Below are positions 1 through 8,797 of a stretch of 53,229 bases of DNA, piece by piece; the stretch's first letter is position 1; each line of letters starts with the position of its first letter. Source of the stretch: a virus; the IMG/VR virus record IMGVR_UViG_3300009502_000065, positions 1 through 53,229 of that record; one strand, given 5' to 3'. A model generated the notes under the pieces. The model ran no database searches, had not been told where the DNA came from, and saw nothing but the letters and a program-made list of their open reading frames with translations. Position numbers and translations under genes: made by a program.

Positions 1-1507
1 ATAAACTTTCAACTGATAAATAATCAAAGTTGTTTTTTATTGAATGATATACATCAATTCCATATTGGTATAGTGTTGGCTTATATTTATTTATAAATGT
101 ATCAATTGTATTTGACTCTGTATTGCCAGATGTATTACCACTAATATAATTTTGTGATAAACTTAAAATGCTGCTTGTTAGATAACAATAAGCGTCTCTT
201 ACTGGAATATTATTAAAATTTGTTATATCTGTGCTACTTGGCTCAACATATACACTTTTAATTTGATGAGATTGTAATTTTTGAATAATACTATAAGTAT
301 ATCCAGTTTCATCAATAATATAACCAGGTGTAAACATTGTTGTAATTTTTGATGTGTCATTATAAGATACATTGGTGATATTAAAATCCCTACCATTCAT
401 TTTTCCTGATCCGCTCAATGATATTATATCTCCAGTTTTAATATTTAGAATACCATCAAATTGTAATGTATTCCATTTATTTGTATTACTTAATGTTGAT
501 GTGTTACTATAACTATTTGTTACTTGATAATATTGTTTGAATGTTATTTTTTTATTTGCCACAAAGATTGTATCAACTAATCCTGTTACTTTAAATGTGA
601 AACCACTAAATAAGGCTAAGCCTAAGTTGTCTTGAAAAATGATATCTTTATAATTATATTGAGTGTCACCATTTTTATCAATATATGATTCTGGAGCTAA
701 CGCAATTGCTGATTTGCCCAATAATAATTCACCTTCTAATAATCCTAAGTTTGTATATGTCACATCGCCTTGCATTATTTTAGGTCTTTCTGTGAATAAT
801 TGAATACTTAATGTGAATATATTGTTTGTTACACCATTTAATTTAATATCATTTAGATAAGAATAAGTTACACCACTTTGCTTTACACTAACAATTTGAT
901 CATTTGTATATGAATTTACGATTGAAAAATTCTCATTTGTTTCTAAATTTTGAAAAAATGTTTCACCTGATAGATTTCTATTATATTCATTAATAGAAAT
1001 CATATTTAATGAACTAACTGTAGAACCAGTGATAAATGTAAAATTAAAAACATCATTAGAAGTTTTTGTAATAATTAAGAACGCATTCTTTTTTATATCT
1101 AATACTGTGAAATATTGATCATCACTAAAATCTGGATCCGTTACACCTGAAAAAGATATTACTGTTCCTGCTGGAAATTTTTTATGAAAATCAGTTCCAT
1201 AAATCCATTTTGAATAGAATTCATCTGATTCATTGACTTTTATAATATTTGTTAATTGTTGATTTTGAAAATTTGTTTGACCTGCTAAAGTGAGTCCGCT
1301 ATTATTGTTATATTCTAATTTAACAAAATCTGCATTAATATCAAAATTTATTGGATCTACGCTTTCAAATATATGTAAGCTTTGAGTTTTAAAAGTTTGA
1401 TCTGAATTTTCATCGAATAATATTTTACCTTCATAAGATTCTGTATCTTGATTATAACTAAAATTATGAGGAAAACCCTCTTTGTTGAAAAAAATAAGAT
1501 TGTTCAA
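1..1507 (-). CDS. Partial phage structural (tail/baseplate fibre-like) protein, runs off left edge
   Basis: An open frame reads leftward with no stop for about 500 codons and leaves the window at base 1, so the C-terminus is missing. The product is rich in Asn, Ser, Thr and Gly with recurring turns such as GVT, TGS and SGV, the same style as the 999-residue protein at 3577, so a virion surface protein is likely. I see no recognisable catalytic motif. An in-frame ATG lies at 1543, but the phage promoter box TATATATA (1526-1533, minus strand) is downstream of it. The TTG at 1507 is therefore the more likely start, matching TTG use elsewhere in this window. Function beyond 'structural' is inference. 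Confidence 0.6.
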   Translation of the reverse strand, partial: MNNLIFFNKEGFPHNFSYNQDTESYEGKILFDENSDQTFKTQSLHIFESVDPINFDINADFVKLEYNNNSGLTLAGQTNFQNQQLTNIIKVNESDEFYSKWIYGTDFHKKFPAGTVISFSGVTDPDFSDDQYFTVLDIKKNAFLIITKTSNDVFNFTFITGSTVSSLNMISINEYNRNLSGETFFQNLETNENFSIVNSYTNDQIVSVKQSGVTYSYLNDIKLNGVTNNIFTLSIQLFTERPKIMQGDVTYTNLGLLEGELLLGKSAIALAPESYIDKNGDTQYNYKDIIFQDNLGLALFSGFTFKVTGLVDTIFVANKKITFKQYYQVTNSYSNTSTLSNTNKWNTLQFDGILNIKTGDIISLSGSGKMNGRDFNITNVSYNDTSKITTMFTPGYIIDETGYTYSIIQKLQSHQIKSVYVEPSSTDITNFNNIPVRDAYCYLTSSILSLSQNYISGNTSGNTESNTIDTFINKYKPTLYQYGIDVYHSIKNNFDYLSVESL

Positions 1508-1525
1508 TGGAAATGTTTTTTTCTT

Positions 1526-1533
1526 TATATATA
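1526..1533 (-). promoter_or_regulatory. TATATATA promoter box for left-edge structural gene
   Basis: TTTTTTTATATATAAAG on the minus strand, about 20 bases before the TTG at 1507. It matches the box found before many structural genes here. Its position decides against the ATG at 1543 as the start. Confidence 0.45.
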
Positions 1534-1600
1534 AAAAAATCATTTCTTATGTGTGATAAACTTTTATTATAAAAATTGATATATTAAGAAAAAACACAAT

Positions 1601-1867
1601 ATGGAGATTAATCTAAAAGATAATATTTATTTTAAGCCGTATCAAAGAAAGGTTAAGTTGAATGAAGACATAGTTGAATTCATTCTTTCTGATAAAATAG
1701 ATAAAGTTTTATTTAAGGGTGAGCCTAATGAAATTAATTATAAACTCTTAAAAAAGATTATTCCGTTAATTGATAAAAATTCTGAGCCAGAGTTGGTTAG
1801 AAGAAAATATCAAAATATTTTAGAATTGTGTGATAACTCTCCTTATTGTATAATTTATAGAAAATGA
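1601..1867 (+). CDS. Hypothetical 88-residue protein
   Basis: Small, basic and Lys/Ile-rich protein starting MEINLKDNIYF, divergent from the left-edge structural gene and convergent with the TnpB-like gene, whose stop lies 5 bases beyond. A weak TTGATATATTAAG box precedes the ATG. I recognise no domain, signal peptide or membrane segment. Codon use and the promoter-like upstream sequence support it as a real gene. Confidence 0.55.
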   Translation: MEINLKDNIYFKPYQRKVKLNEDIVEFILSDKIDKVLFKGEPNEINYKLLKKIIPLIDKNSEPELVRRKYQNILELCDNSPYCIIYRK

Positions 1868-1871
1868 ATTA

Positions 1872-3086
1872 TTATACATTTTGTATAATTTTCTTCAAAT
1901 TATAAGTTTGAAGAACTTTAGAAATATCTAAAGGCTGATTCATACCAGCAAGGTGATATTCAAACCATCTATTTAAAATATTTATAGCTGAATTTAAATC
2001 ACGATCAATTGTAATCTTATCACTTAGTTCTACAACTCTATCCTGTAATTTCACTTTTTTATCAAACATTTTCCCTGTTAAACAATTTATCTGAGTAGTG
2101 TATTGTTCACCAATTTTAATAAGGTTTGTATTTTTTGATTGACATTTATAAGATAAATATTGTAAAAACTGGTTGATATTTGCTTGATGAAATGATTTAC
2201 GAATTCCTTTTTTATTTTCATTTACACCATTTGTAGCCATCAATTTTTTTACTTTAAGATCACCAACTATAATTGTATTATAGTTCGTAGACACTAATTC
2301 TTTACTCTGTCTATGAAGAGTGTGTTTTATTTGTTCGTTTTTTTTATGATATATTTTATTTATTACTTTCTTTAATTTCTTGAATTTTTTACTTCCTTTT
2401 TTCTTAGTTGATAATTTTTGTTGTGCCTTTTTTATTTTAATTGAAAAATATTTATTAATATTCCTTGATGTATTAGTTATAAATTTTGCTTTTCCATAAT
2501 TATCTATACCGACACCTAATTTATCTAATCCTAAATCAATAGCCAACACTTTTGTTTCTATTTCTATTTTATTTCTATATTCAATCTGTTCATCAATAAC
2601 AAAATCAACCAGCCATTTATTTCTTACAAATTTAACTCTCATTTCTTTTATTTTTAACTCATTAAGATTTATTTTAGATTTATAATTAAATGGTATTTTA
2701 TTTATGTATAATAGATTATTTTTTATTGACCATCCAGATTGATTAAAAGATATAGTATGAAAAAAATTATCTTCTATTTTTTGTGGTGATTTTGATGTTT
2801 TATCTTTTTTAATTAAATTAAAGAATGATCTATAAGATCCAAAAACTTCAGTTGCTATTGTTTGACATGCTTTTGAATTTAATTTTAACCAATTCTCATT
2901 TTCTTTTCTAAGTTGGGTTAAAATATTATTTAATTTATATTGGTCTATAAATATTTTTTCATTATCATAAGATTCTTGTTGTATTTCAATAAGTTTATTC
3001 CATATATCTTTTCTAATAGAAGATAATTCTATTAATAACTCTATTTGAGTTTCTGTTGGATTTAATCTTAAAGAATATGTTTTCAT
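1872..3086 (-). CDS. TnpB-like RNA-guided nuclease family protein, divergent active site, zinc finger lost
   Basis: The protein has the TnpB/OrfB start (MKTYSLRLNPTETQ) and RuvC core. RuvC-I is AIDLGLDKLGVG with Asp184, and RuvC-III is DRDLNSAINIL with Asp363. At RuvC-II the usual EDL is VGDL (Gly275-Asp276), so the canonical catalytic Glu is absent. A Glu in GEQYTTQ (Glu327) could be a relocated acid, as described for some TnpB lineages. The zinc-ribbon region keeps the TTQ lead-in but has only one Cys (NCLTGK) and no second pair. No TnpA lies nearby. Short inverted repeats at 1871-1889 (ATTATACA...TGTATAAT) and about 1892-1912 (CTTCAAA...TTTGAAG) overlap the 3' end, where TnpB elements usually keep their guide RNA and right end. 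Whether it still cuts DNA is uncertain. Confidence 0.8.
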   Translation of the reverse strand: MKTYSLRLNPTETQIELLIELSSIRKDIWNKLIEIQQESYDNEKIFIDQYKLNNILTQLRKENENWLKLNSKACQTIATEVFGSYRSFFNLIKKDKTSKSPQKIEDNFFHTISFNQSGWSIKNNLLYINKIPFNYKSKINLNELKIKEMRVKFVRNKWLVDFVIDEQIEYRNKIEIETKVLAIDLGLDKLGVGIDNYGKAKFITNTSRNINKYFSIKIKKAQQKLSTKKKGSKKFKKLKKVINKIYHKKNEQIKHTLHRQSKELVSTNYNTIIVGDLKVKKLMATNGVNENKKGIRKSFHQANINQFLQYLSYKCQSKNTNLIKIGEQYTTQINCLTGKMFDKKVKLQDRVVELSDKITIDRDLNSAINILNRWFEYHLAGMNQPLDISKVLQTYNLKKIIQNV

Positions 3087-3165
3087 TTTTTATACAACTA
3101 TACAATTTTTGCTTTGTATAAGTATATATTAATTAAAAAATATCATTTTTTGACATTTTTAAAAT

Positions 3166-3198
3166 AAAAAAATCCAGATTTTTAATCTGGATTTTTTT
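3166..3198 (-). terminator. Intrinsic terminator of the HRLNGPA gene
   Basis: AATCCAGAT (3171-3179) pairs with ATCTGGATT (3185-3193) around a 5-base loop, flanked by an A-run and a T-run, so it could work in both directions. It contains the stop codon of the minus-strand gene at 3182-3184 in its loop. Confidence 0.8.
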
Positions 3199-3520
3199 CT
3201 ATTATGGCTAATCTTTTCAATTTTATTTTTCTCAATTCTTTTGTTGTGTCTTTTAGCCATTCTGACTTTGAATTATATAAAACTCCTTTATAATAATATT
3301 TATTTTTGTCTTCATTTTTATAATCAATTGCTGGTCCGTTAAGCCTATGATAGATTGATCCTTTTTTATACTCTGTTCTATCTTTAAAAATGATAATGGA
3401 ATTTTTAGACGTGTTGGTTAGCCAAGAATCAATATTTACTTTTTCTTTATAATATTCCTTTAGTTTTTCGTTCCTTTCGGAACCCTTTTTCATTGAATCT
3501 ATTTCATCAAACTCAGTCAT
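3182..3520 (-). CDS. Hypothetical protein with HRLNGPA motif
   Basis: A 112-residue protein. The central part contains YHRLNGPAIDY followed by KYYYKGVLYNSKSEWL, a short motif arrangement I recognise from many phage proteins of unknown function (an HR-x-GPA repeat). The ATG at 3520 is preferred over the upstream TTG at 3526, because the ATG gives the natural start MTEFDEID. It is divergent from the fibre gene at 3577 and shares one TATATA box with it. It ends inside a strong terminator. No biochemical role can be assigned. Confidence 0.6.
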   Translation of the reverse strand: MTEFDEIDSMKKGSERNEKLKEYYKEKVNIDSWLTNTSKNSIIIFKDRTEYKKGSIYHRLNGPAIDYKNEDKNKYYYKGVLYNSKSEWLKDTTKELRKIKLKRLAIIEKNPD

Positions 3521-3548
3521 AACCAAAATTTACCTTTTTATTTTTTAA

Positions 3549-3554
3549 TATATA
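3549..3554. promoter_or_regulatory. Shared TATATA box between divergent genes 3520(-) and 3577(+)
   Basis: TTTTTTAATATATAG reads toward the fibre gene and TTTCTATATATTAAA toward the HRLNGPA gene. The same palindromic core can serve both directions, 22 bases upstream of the plus-strand ATG. Confidence 0.45.
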
Positions 3555-3576
3555 GAAATAAATAGAAAAAGTTTAA

Positions 3577-6576
3577 ATGCAAAAGAATAGATGGTCTAGA
3601 AAGTTTGATTGGTTTACTGTAACTGGCACCACATCAGGTACAACTTATGTTCAGAGAGATAGGGGTGAAACATATCAAGAAAATAGATTTATAGCTGTTG
3701 GTGATATTTATTTTAAGTTAAATAAATATTTAACTGGTGTTACTTTCATTTATATCAATAGTTTAAATGATATTTACAAAAGAGATATTTTGACTGGTGA
3801 CGGATTCTCAATTTTTAATATGTATAATGAGTATGATGTTATACATAGAGTTCTTAGAAACATTGTGAATGTTGATGTTGCCGCTGATACAAATATAGAT
3901 TTGTCTAAACAATGGTTTAGCATAAATGATGTTAAACTTAGACCTGGTCAATTTATTTTATTAAAAAGTCAAACTAATCCTTTTGAAAATGATGTTTATA
4001 AAGTAAACAAGAAATATTTTTTAGAAAATGCTGGTCTATTATCCACAAGGGAAAAATCAGATAAATTTAGTTGTAGTGTTAAAATGGGCAAAAATATTGA
4101 CAAACAATTTTTCCTAAATACAAACGGTGGCTTTGATTTTCCTACAACATTTGAATCTAAAAATTTTATTGAAGGTCGTTCAATTATACTTAAGAATTTG
4201 ATAAGATATAATATGTTCAACACATATACTGGCGCTACAAGTTCTTCTGGTGTAACATCTAAAATGATTTTCACTGATTACAATTTAGCAAGAAAACAAT
4301 TACCATCAAATTATAGTTTATATACTGATTTTTATGAAACAGTTTTAAGTGCAACAACACCTTCAAATTATGTAACAATAGATTATCATCACAATCCTTC
4401 ATATAAAATTAGGTCTGGCTCTAATTTAAGTTTTGGTGAAGAAATTGGTAGTTCTTTAAATTCAAATATGAACACCAAACTTGGCACAAAATTATCTTAT
4501 TCTGCAACCACCACATTTGATTGGATTACTGGTGATTATGTTAATTTGCTTATTTATAGTGGATTAACTATTGGATCAACTGTGATTCTGAATATGAATA
4601 GTTTTATAAAAACTGGTACAACTGGCTCAGTTTGTTCTATTTATTTAGAAGATGTTATACCTAATTATATTTTAAACAATTTAAATGGTTGTTCATTTGT
4701 TGTTAAAAACTTTAACGTAGCAAGTAGTTGGGTTGATGCTTATGATAAGATTAAATATCATACTCCATATGTTGATTTTTATGATTTTACTGGAAAGACA
4801 ACAGACTCTATAAAAATGCTATTTACACCAAAGGATAATCCTTATGATAAATATTTTGATTATTGTGATCTAAAATTTAGATTTACTGACACTTATGAAT
4901 TGAAATATTTTGAGACAAAAAATCATTATATAAATTATACTCTTTATGATAGATTGTCTCAAATTGATCCAATATTATTTAACTCTGGGCTTAGTGTTTT
5001 TAATTCTTTTTTATTAACAGATTTTTCATATCAATATACAGATAAGACTAGAATCAAGATAACAACATCTCAAAGTGGTTTAACTAGTATCTTTAAGCCA
5101 TATACATATGTTAATGCTTTCTCTTCACCACCACAAAAAACTTTGGTTTATAGTGTAAAGGATCATGAAATGATAATTGAAAGACCTGCACAATGGACTG
5201 GTGTTACTCAAACAATAAGCGCAATACAAAATATTGATGGCTTAAAAAATATTTCTGATATTTTATATGAGGTATATCTAAATGAAAATTATGATTGGTA
5301 TATTCATAAATCAGATAATGAAAGAAAATATATTTCAAGTGCTTACGGTGAGATATTGACAAATAGTGCAACATTTAGAGATAATGTGACTGGTCTTTTA
5401 TTTGAGAATCAAAATAATGAATTTATATTAAAATTATATAAAATAGTAGACGATGATAATAATTTTTTAGATCCTAATTTATATTACAAAACTATTGAAT
5501 TGGTTTATGTTGGATCTGAAGGAGTTAGCAGGTTGCCAGTACCATTAACTTTAACAGGAGGTACAATAATTTCTTATTCAGAAGATTGGAATGTTTTAAA
5601 TGATGGATATCATGAGCAATCAGAATTTGGCGCTGTACCTGATGATGTTTTAGATGGTAGAAAGACACAAGATGGTAGATTGTGTTCTATAACTGGAGGA
5701 ACTTGGAATCAAACTGGAGTTATCGGAGATACTTTTGATGGAGGACAGGATGTTGTTGTTCCAACGAATACTCCCGCTTTGTTATATAATGTTGTTGATG
5801 GTGGATTTGAAACTACAAGTTGTTGTAATATGCAGTTAACATTCACTGTTACTAACTCAACTGCAACTGTTAATGCTTATTATGGTTCTCCAAATTATAC
5901 ATATATTTGGAGTAATGGACAAAGAACTAATAATACATCAAGTTCATCAAATACTACAACTGGTTTAACAATATCTGTACCATATTCTGTACTTGTAGTA
6001 GATGGTACTGGATGTGAGGTTACTGGATATGTTACAATTTATCCTCCAACTACCACAACCACATTGGCACCTACAACCACATTAGCACCTACAACCACAA
6101 CAACTACATTAGCACCTACAACCACAACTACTACAACAATTTCAGTACCTGATATTTATTATGGTAAAGTTGCTGGTGGTACTATATTTATGCCAACTGC
6201 AGCATATATAAAGGCTAATTTTAATACCGCTAGTGGAGAAGTTGGCGGACTTTATCCAAATCCTAAGCAATACACATTTAATTTAAATGTTGGAGAGTAT
6301 GTTTATTTTGTATGGAAAGATTTACCATCTGGGTCAACATATGGTTACAGAGCGATAAATCTTGTTAGAAATGTTGCAGGAACTAGATTGTCTCCTATGT
6401 ATAATGCTGGAGTGTATAAATATAAACAGGATTTACCACCAGTTACGCCTGTTCCACCAGATTCTGCACAACAGCAGTATTATGGAAAAATAGATATAGA
6501 TGGTATAACATATAGAGTATTTAAATCAGGAGGAGTCTATTCACAGAATAGTATTATAAATGTGTATTCAATATAA
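3577..6576 (+). CDS. Large tail fibre/adhesin with SprB-like repeat, Thr-rich linker and tip module
   Basis: A 999-residue virion protein. Residues 1 to about 745 are beta-rich with frequent GVT/TGT turns and no enzyme motif. Residues about 748-824 resemble a SprB-type repeat, known from Bacteroidota gliding adhesins: YTYIWSNG, then a stretch ending VVDGTGCEVTGYVTI. Residues about 825-856 are a TTTLAPTTT-type linker. Residues 859-999 are a 142-residue module that is nearly identical to almost all of the protein at 8301. The layout (shaft, host-like beta module, flexible linker, terminal module) suggests a receptor-binding fibre; that is inference. It is preceded by a TATATA box and is the first gene of a plus-strand fibre operon. 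Confidence 0.75.
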   Translation: MQKNRWSRKFDWFTVTGTTSGTTYVQRDRGETYQENRFIAVGDIYFKLNKYLTGVTFIYINSLNDIYKRDILTGDGFSIFNMYNEYDVIHRVLRNIVNVDVAADTNIDLSKQWFSINDVKLRPGQFILLKSQTNPFENDVYKVNKKYFLENAGLLSTREKSDKFSCSVKMGKNIDKQFFLNTNGGFDFPTTFESKNFIEGRSIILKNLIRYNMFNTYTGATSSSGVTSKMIFTDYNLARKQLPSNYSLYTDFYETVLSATTPSNYVTIDYHHNPSYKIRSGSNLSFGEEIGSSLNSNMNTKLGTKLSYSATTTFDWITGDYVNLLIYSGLTIGSTVILNMNSFIKTGTTGSVCSIYLEDVIPNYILNNLNGCSFVVKNFNVASSWVDAYDKIKYHTPYVDFYDFTGKTTDSIKMLFTPKDNPYDKYFDYCDLKFRFTDTYELKYFETKNHYINYTLYDRLSQIDPILFNSGLSVFNSFLLTDFSYQYTDKTRIKITTSQSGLTSIFKPYTYVNAFSSPPQKTLVYSVKDHEMIIERPAQWTGVTQTISAIQNIDGLKNISDILYEVYLNENYDWYIHKSDNERKYISSAYGEILTNSATFRDNVTGLLFENQNNEFILKLYKIVDDDNNFLDPNLYYKTIELVYVGSEGVSRLPVPLTLTGGTIISYSEDWNVLNDGYHEQSEFGAVPDDVLDGRKTQDGRLCSITGGTWNQTGVIGDTFDGGQDVVVPTNTPALLYNVVDGGFETTSCCNMQLTFTVTNSTATVNAYYGSPNYTYIWSNGQRTNNTSSSSNTTTGLTISVPYSVLVVDGTGCEVTGYVTIYPPTTTTTLAPTTTLAPTTTTTTLAPTTTTTTTISVPDIYYGKVAGGTIFMPTAAYIKANFNTASGEVGGLYPNPKQYTFNLNVGEYVYFVWKDLPSGSTYGYRAINLVRNVAGTRLSPMYNAGVYKYKQDLPPVTPVPPDSAQQQYYGKIDIDGITYRVFKSGGVYSQNSIINVYSI
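6151..6576 (+). repeat. Duplicated tip-module DNA, copy 1
   Basis: A 426-base segment encoding the last 141 residues of the 999-residue fibre plus stop, starting DIYYGKVAGG. It matches 8355-8780 along its whole length with no insertions or deletions and only scattered substitutions, so the duplication looks recent or is kept alike by recombination. Confidence 0.9.
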
Positions 6577-6613
6577 AATATTAAAAAGTGATACTTTTTT
6601 TAATTTGAAAAAT

Positions 6614-6621
6614 TATATATA
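6614..6621 (+). promoter_or_regulatory. TATATATA promoter box before collagen-like fibre gene
   Basis: AAAATTATATATAGAG lies 25 bases before the ATG at 6646, in the intergenic gap after the fibre gene. Same form as other late-type boxes here. Confidence 0.45.
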
Positions 6622-6645
6622 GAGAAAAACAATTTTTTAAGTCAA

Positions 6646-8301
6646 ATGGCTAAAGTTGAAAAATTTGCTAGAATTATAATAAAGAGAACAATAGTACCAG
6701 GATTGAGTGCTACAACAGCGCCTAACAATGATCACACTTTAACTCCTCCTTGGTGTCCAAGTGATATTTATGTTGGTGAATTTTTTTTAAATGAAGTTGA
6801 TCAGAAATTATGGATCAGAGTTAATGATACAACAATAAGAAGAATTTGTTTTTGTGACGGCACAGATGGCGGAGGTGGAGGTGGAACTGGTAGTTCTGGA
6901 ACTTCTGGAAAAAACGGTTCATCTGGTTCATCTGGCAAAAATGGAACGAGCGGATTAAATGGCTCTAATGGACTAAATGGTACTAATGGACTAAATGGTA
7001 CTGATGGAACATCAGGTAGTTCTGGAGTTGGAACAAATGGCACATCTGGTACAAATGGACAAGATGGTACGAATTTTGGAACTTCAGGAACTTCTGGAAT
7101 AAATGGAACTTCTGGAATAAATGGAACTTCTGGAATCAATGGAACGTCTGGAATAAATGGAACTTCTGGAACTAATGGTGTTTCTGGGACAAATGGAACT
7201 TCTGGAATAAATGGAACTTCTGGAATAAATGGAACTTCTGGAACTAATGGTATTTCTGGGACAAATGGAACAAATGGAACCTCAGGCACAAATGGTGCGT
7301 CAGGAACAAATGGAACCTCAGGAATAAATGGAACCTCAGGTATCAATGGCACGTCAGGCATCAATGGTACTTCAGGTACAAATGGAACCTCAGGAATAAA
7401 TGGAACTAATGGCACAAACGGCACTTCAGGTACTTCTGGAATAGGAACTAATGGAACTTCTGGCTCATCTGGTACAAATGGTCAAGATGGTACAGCTTTT
7501 GGAACCTCAGGTACATCAGGTGTCAATGGAACCTCAGGTATAAATGGTACAAATGGTACTTCAGGTATAAATGGTACAAATGGTACTTCAGGAGTAAATG
7601 GAACTTCAGGTACAAATGGTGTCAATGGTACAAACGGCACTTCAGGCACGTCTGGAATAGGAACTAATGGAACATCTGGTATAAATGGTACTTCTGGAAC
7701 TAATGGTATTTCAGGTACGAATGGAACTAATGGTACAAATGGTGTTGGAACTCCTGGAACTTCAGGTACAAATGGAACTTCAGGCGTTCATGGAACCTCT
7801 GGTACAAATGGAACTTCTGGTACAAATGGGACTTCTGGTACAAATGGGACTTCTGGCACATCAGGTAAAAGTGGCACAAATGGTACAAATGGTACAAATG
7901 GTACAAATGGTACAAATGGAACCTCAGGTACAACTGGATCGTCTGGAACCTCAGGTACTTCTGGTACAAATGGTGCAGCTGGTAGCGTGCCGTACGAAGA
8001 AATAAGTTATGATCTAAATTTAGTAGGTGTTACAGATATTTTTCTTGATGATTATGCTTGGTACGGATATGTTGTATCTGGAGTTTCCATAAGAACAGAT
8101 GCTGGAACTGGCACTTTAGATTTTAGAATAAATAACTCAAATATTGGAGGTATAAATGGACTTACAGCATCAACAAGTGGAGCATTATATTATGCAACAT
8201 CATCTAATACTGTTTCTACTGGAGGACAATTAAAAATTACTGTAACTGGTAATAGTGGAGCTACAAGATTATTTGGATCTACAAAAATATATAGAACATA
8301 A
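6646..8301 (+). CDS. Collagen-like tail fibre protein 1
   Basis: A 551-residue protein. The N-terminal 75 residues (with [20 protein letters not shown]) resemble the particle-anchoring segment of phage fibres. Residues about 80-448 are almost pure Gly-X-Y triplets dominated by GTS and GTN, a collagen-like triple-helix shaft. The last 105 residues form a non-repetitive, beta-rich head. Long frames on the opposite strand here are Pro-rich shadows of the repeat. The DNA repeat makes slippage and recombination with the 8798 gene likely. Receptor binding is inferred from the architecture. The stop overlaps the next start (TAATG). Confidence 0.85.
   Translation: MAKVEKFARIIIKRTIVPGLSATTAPNNDHTLTPPWCPSDIYVGEFFLNEVDQKLWIRVNDTTIRRICFCDGTDGGGGGGTGSSGTSGKNGSSGSSGKNGTSGLNGSNGLNGTNGLNGTDGTSGSSGVGTNGTSGTNGQDGTNFGTSGTSGINGTSGINGTSGINGTSGINGTSGTNGVSGTNGTSGINGTSGINGTSGTNGISGTNGTNGTSGTNGASGTNGTSGINGTSGINGTSGINGTSGTNGTSGINGTNGTNGTSGTSGIGTNGTSGSSGTNGQDGTAFGTSGTSGVNGTSGINGTNGTSGINGTNGTSGVNGTSGTNGVNGTNGTSGTSGIGTNGTSGINGTSGTNGISGTNGTNGTNGVGTPGTSGTNGTSGVHGTSGTNGTSGTNGTSGTNGTSGTSGKSGTNGTNGTNGTNGTNGTSGTTGSSGTSGTSGTNGAAGSVPYEEISYDLNLVGVTDIFLDDYAWYGYVVSGVSIRTDAGTGTLDFRINNSNIGGINGLTASTSGALYYATSSNTVSTGGQLKITVTGNSGATRLFGSTKIYRT
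6880..7990 (+). repeat. Gly-Thr-Ser / Gly-Thr-Asn coding repeat array
   Basis: Tandem 9- and 18-base units of the type GGAACTTCTGG and ACAAATGG encode Gly-X-Y triplets. Synonymous drift between units (TCA/TCT, GGA/GGT/GGC) shows selection on the protein. There are no spacers, so this is not a CRISPR array. Confidence 0.9.
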
Positions 8302-8780
8302 TGGAAACTGGTTTAAAGAGAAGATTTATATATACTGAGACTCCATCAACACCTGATATATATTATGGTAAAGTTGCTGGTGGTACTATATTTATGCCAA
8401 CTGCAGCATATATAAAAGCTAATTTTAGTCAAGCTAGTGGAGAAGTTGGTGGACTTTATCCAAATCCAAAACAATATTCATTTAATTTAAATGTAGGTGA
8501 GTATGTTTATTTTGTGTGGAAAGATTTACCATCTGGAATAACATATGGATATAGAGCGATAAATCTTGTTAGAAATGTTGCAGGAACTAGATTGTCTCCT
8601 ATGTATAATGCTACTGTATATAAATATAAACAAGATTTACCATCAGTTACACCTGTTCCCCCAGATGCGGCACAACAGCAGTATTATGGAAAAATAGATA
8701 TAGATGGCATAACATATAGAGTATTTAAATCAGGAGGAGTCTATTCTGTGAATAGTATTGTAAATGTATATTCAATTTAA
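8301..8780 (+). CDS. Small fibre-tip protein, duplicate of C-terminal module of the 999-residue fibre
   Basis: A 159-residue protein whose residues 19-159 are nearly identical to residues 859-999 of the protein at 3577 (DIYYGKVAGG through INVYSI-like end). Only an 18-residue leader ([18 protein letters not shown]) is unique. The start overlaps the stop of the collagen-like gene by one base, suggesting translational coupling. It may be a separate tip or cap that assembles on the collagen shaft, or a recombination donor for the fibre tip. Function is inferred from context only. Confidence 0.75.
   Translation: METGLKRRFIYTETPSTPDIYYGKVAGGTIFMPTAAYIKANFSQASGEVGGLYPNPKQYSFNLNVGEYVYFVWKDLPSGITYGYRAINLVRNVAGTRLSPMYNATVYKYKQDLPSVTPVPPDAAQQQYYGKIDIDGITYRVFKSGGVYSVNSIVNVYSI
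8355..8780 (+). repeat. Duplicated tip-module DNA, copy 2
   Basis: Second copy of the 426-base segment at 6151-6576, same length and frame. Confidence 0.9.
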
Positions 8781-8797
8781 AAATAAATATTTAAAAA

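Noticed and set aside
6801-7424. Long Pro-rich reading frame on the minus strand ([10 protein letters not shown] pattern), with similar frames at 7727-7969, 9427-9683 and 10024-10680
   Set aside because: They are mirror frames of the Gly-Thr-Ser coding repeat; they have no promoter, and the plus strand clearly codes for fibres.
6880-7990. Direct DNA repeats that could suggest a CRISPR array
   Set aside because: Units are contiguous, in frame and coding, with no unique spacers.
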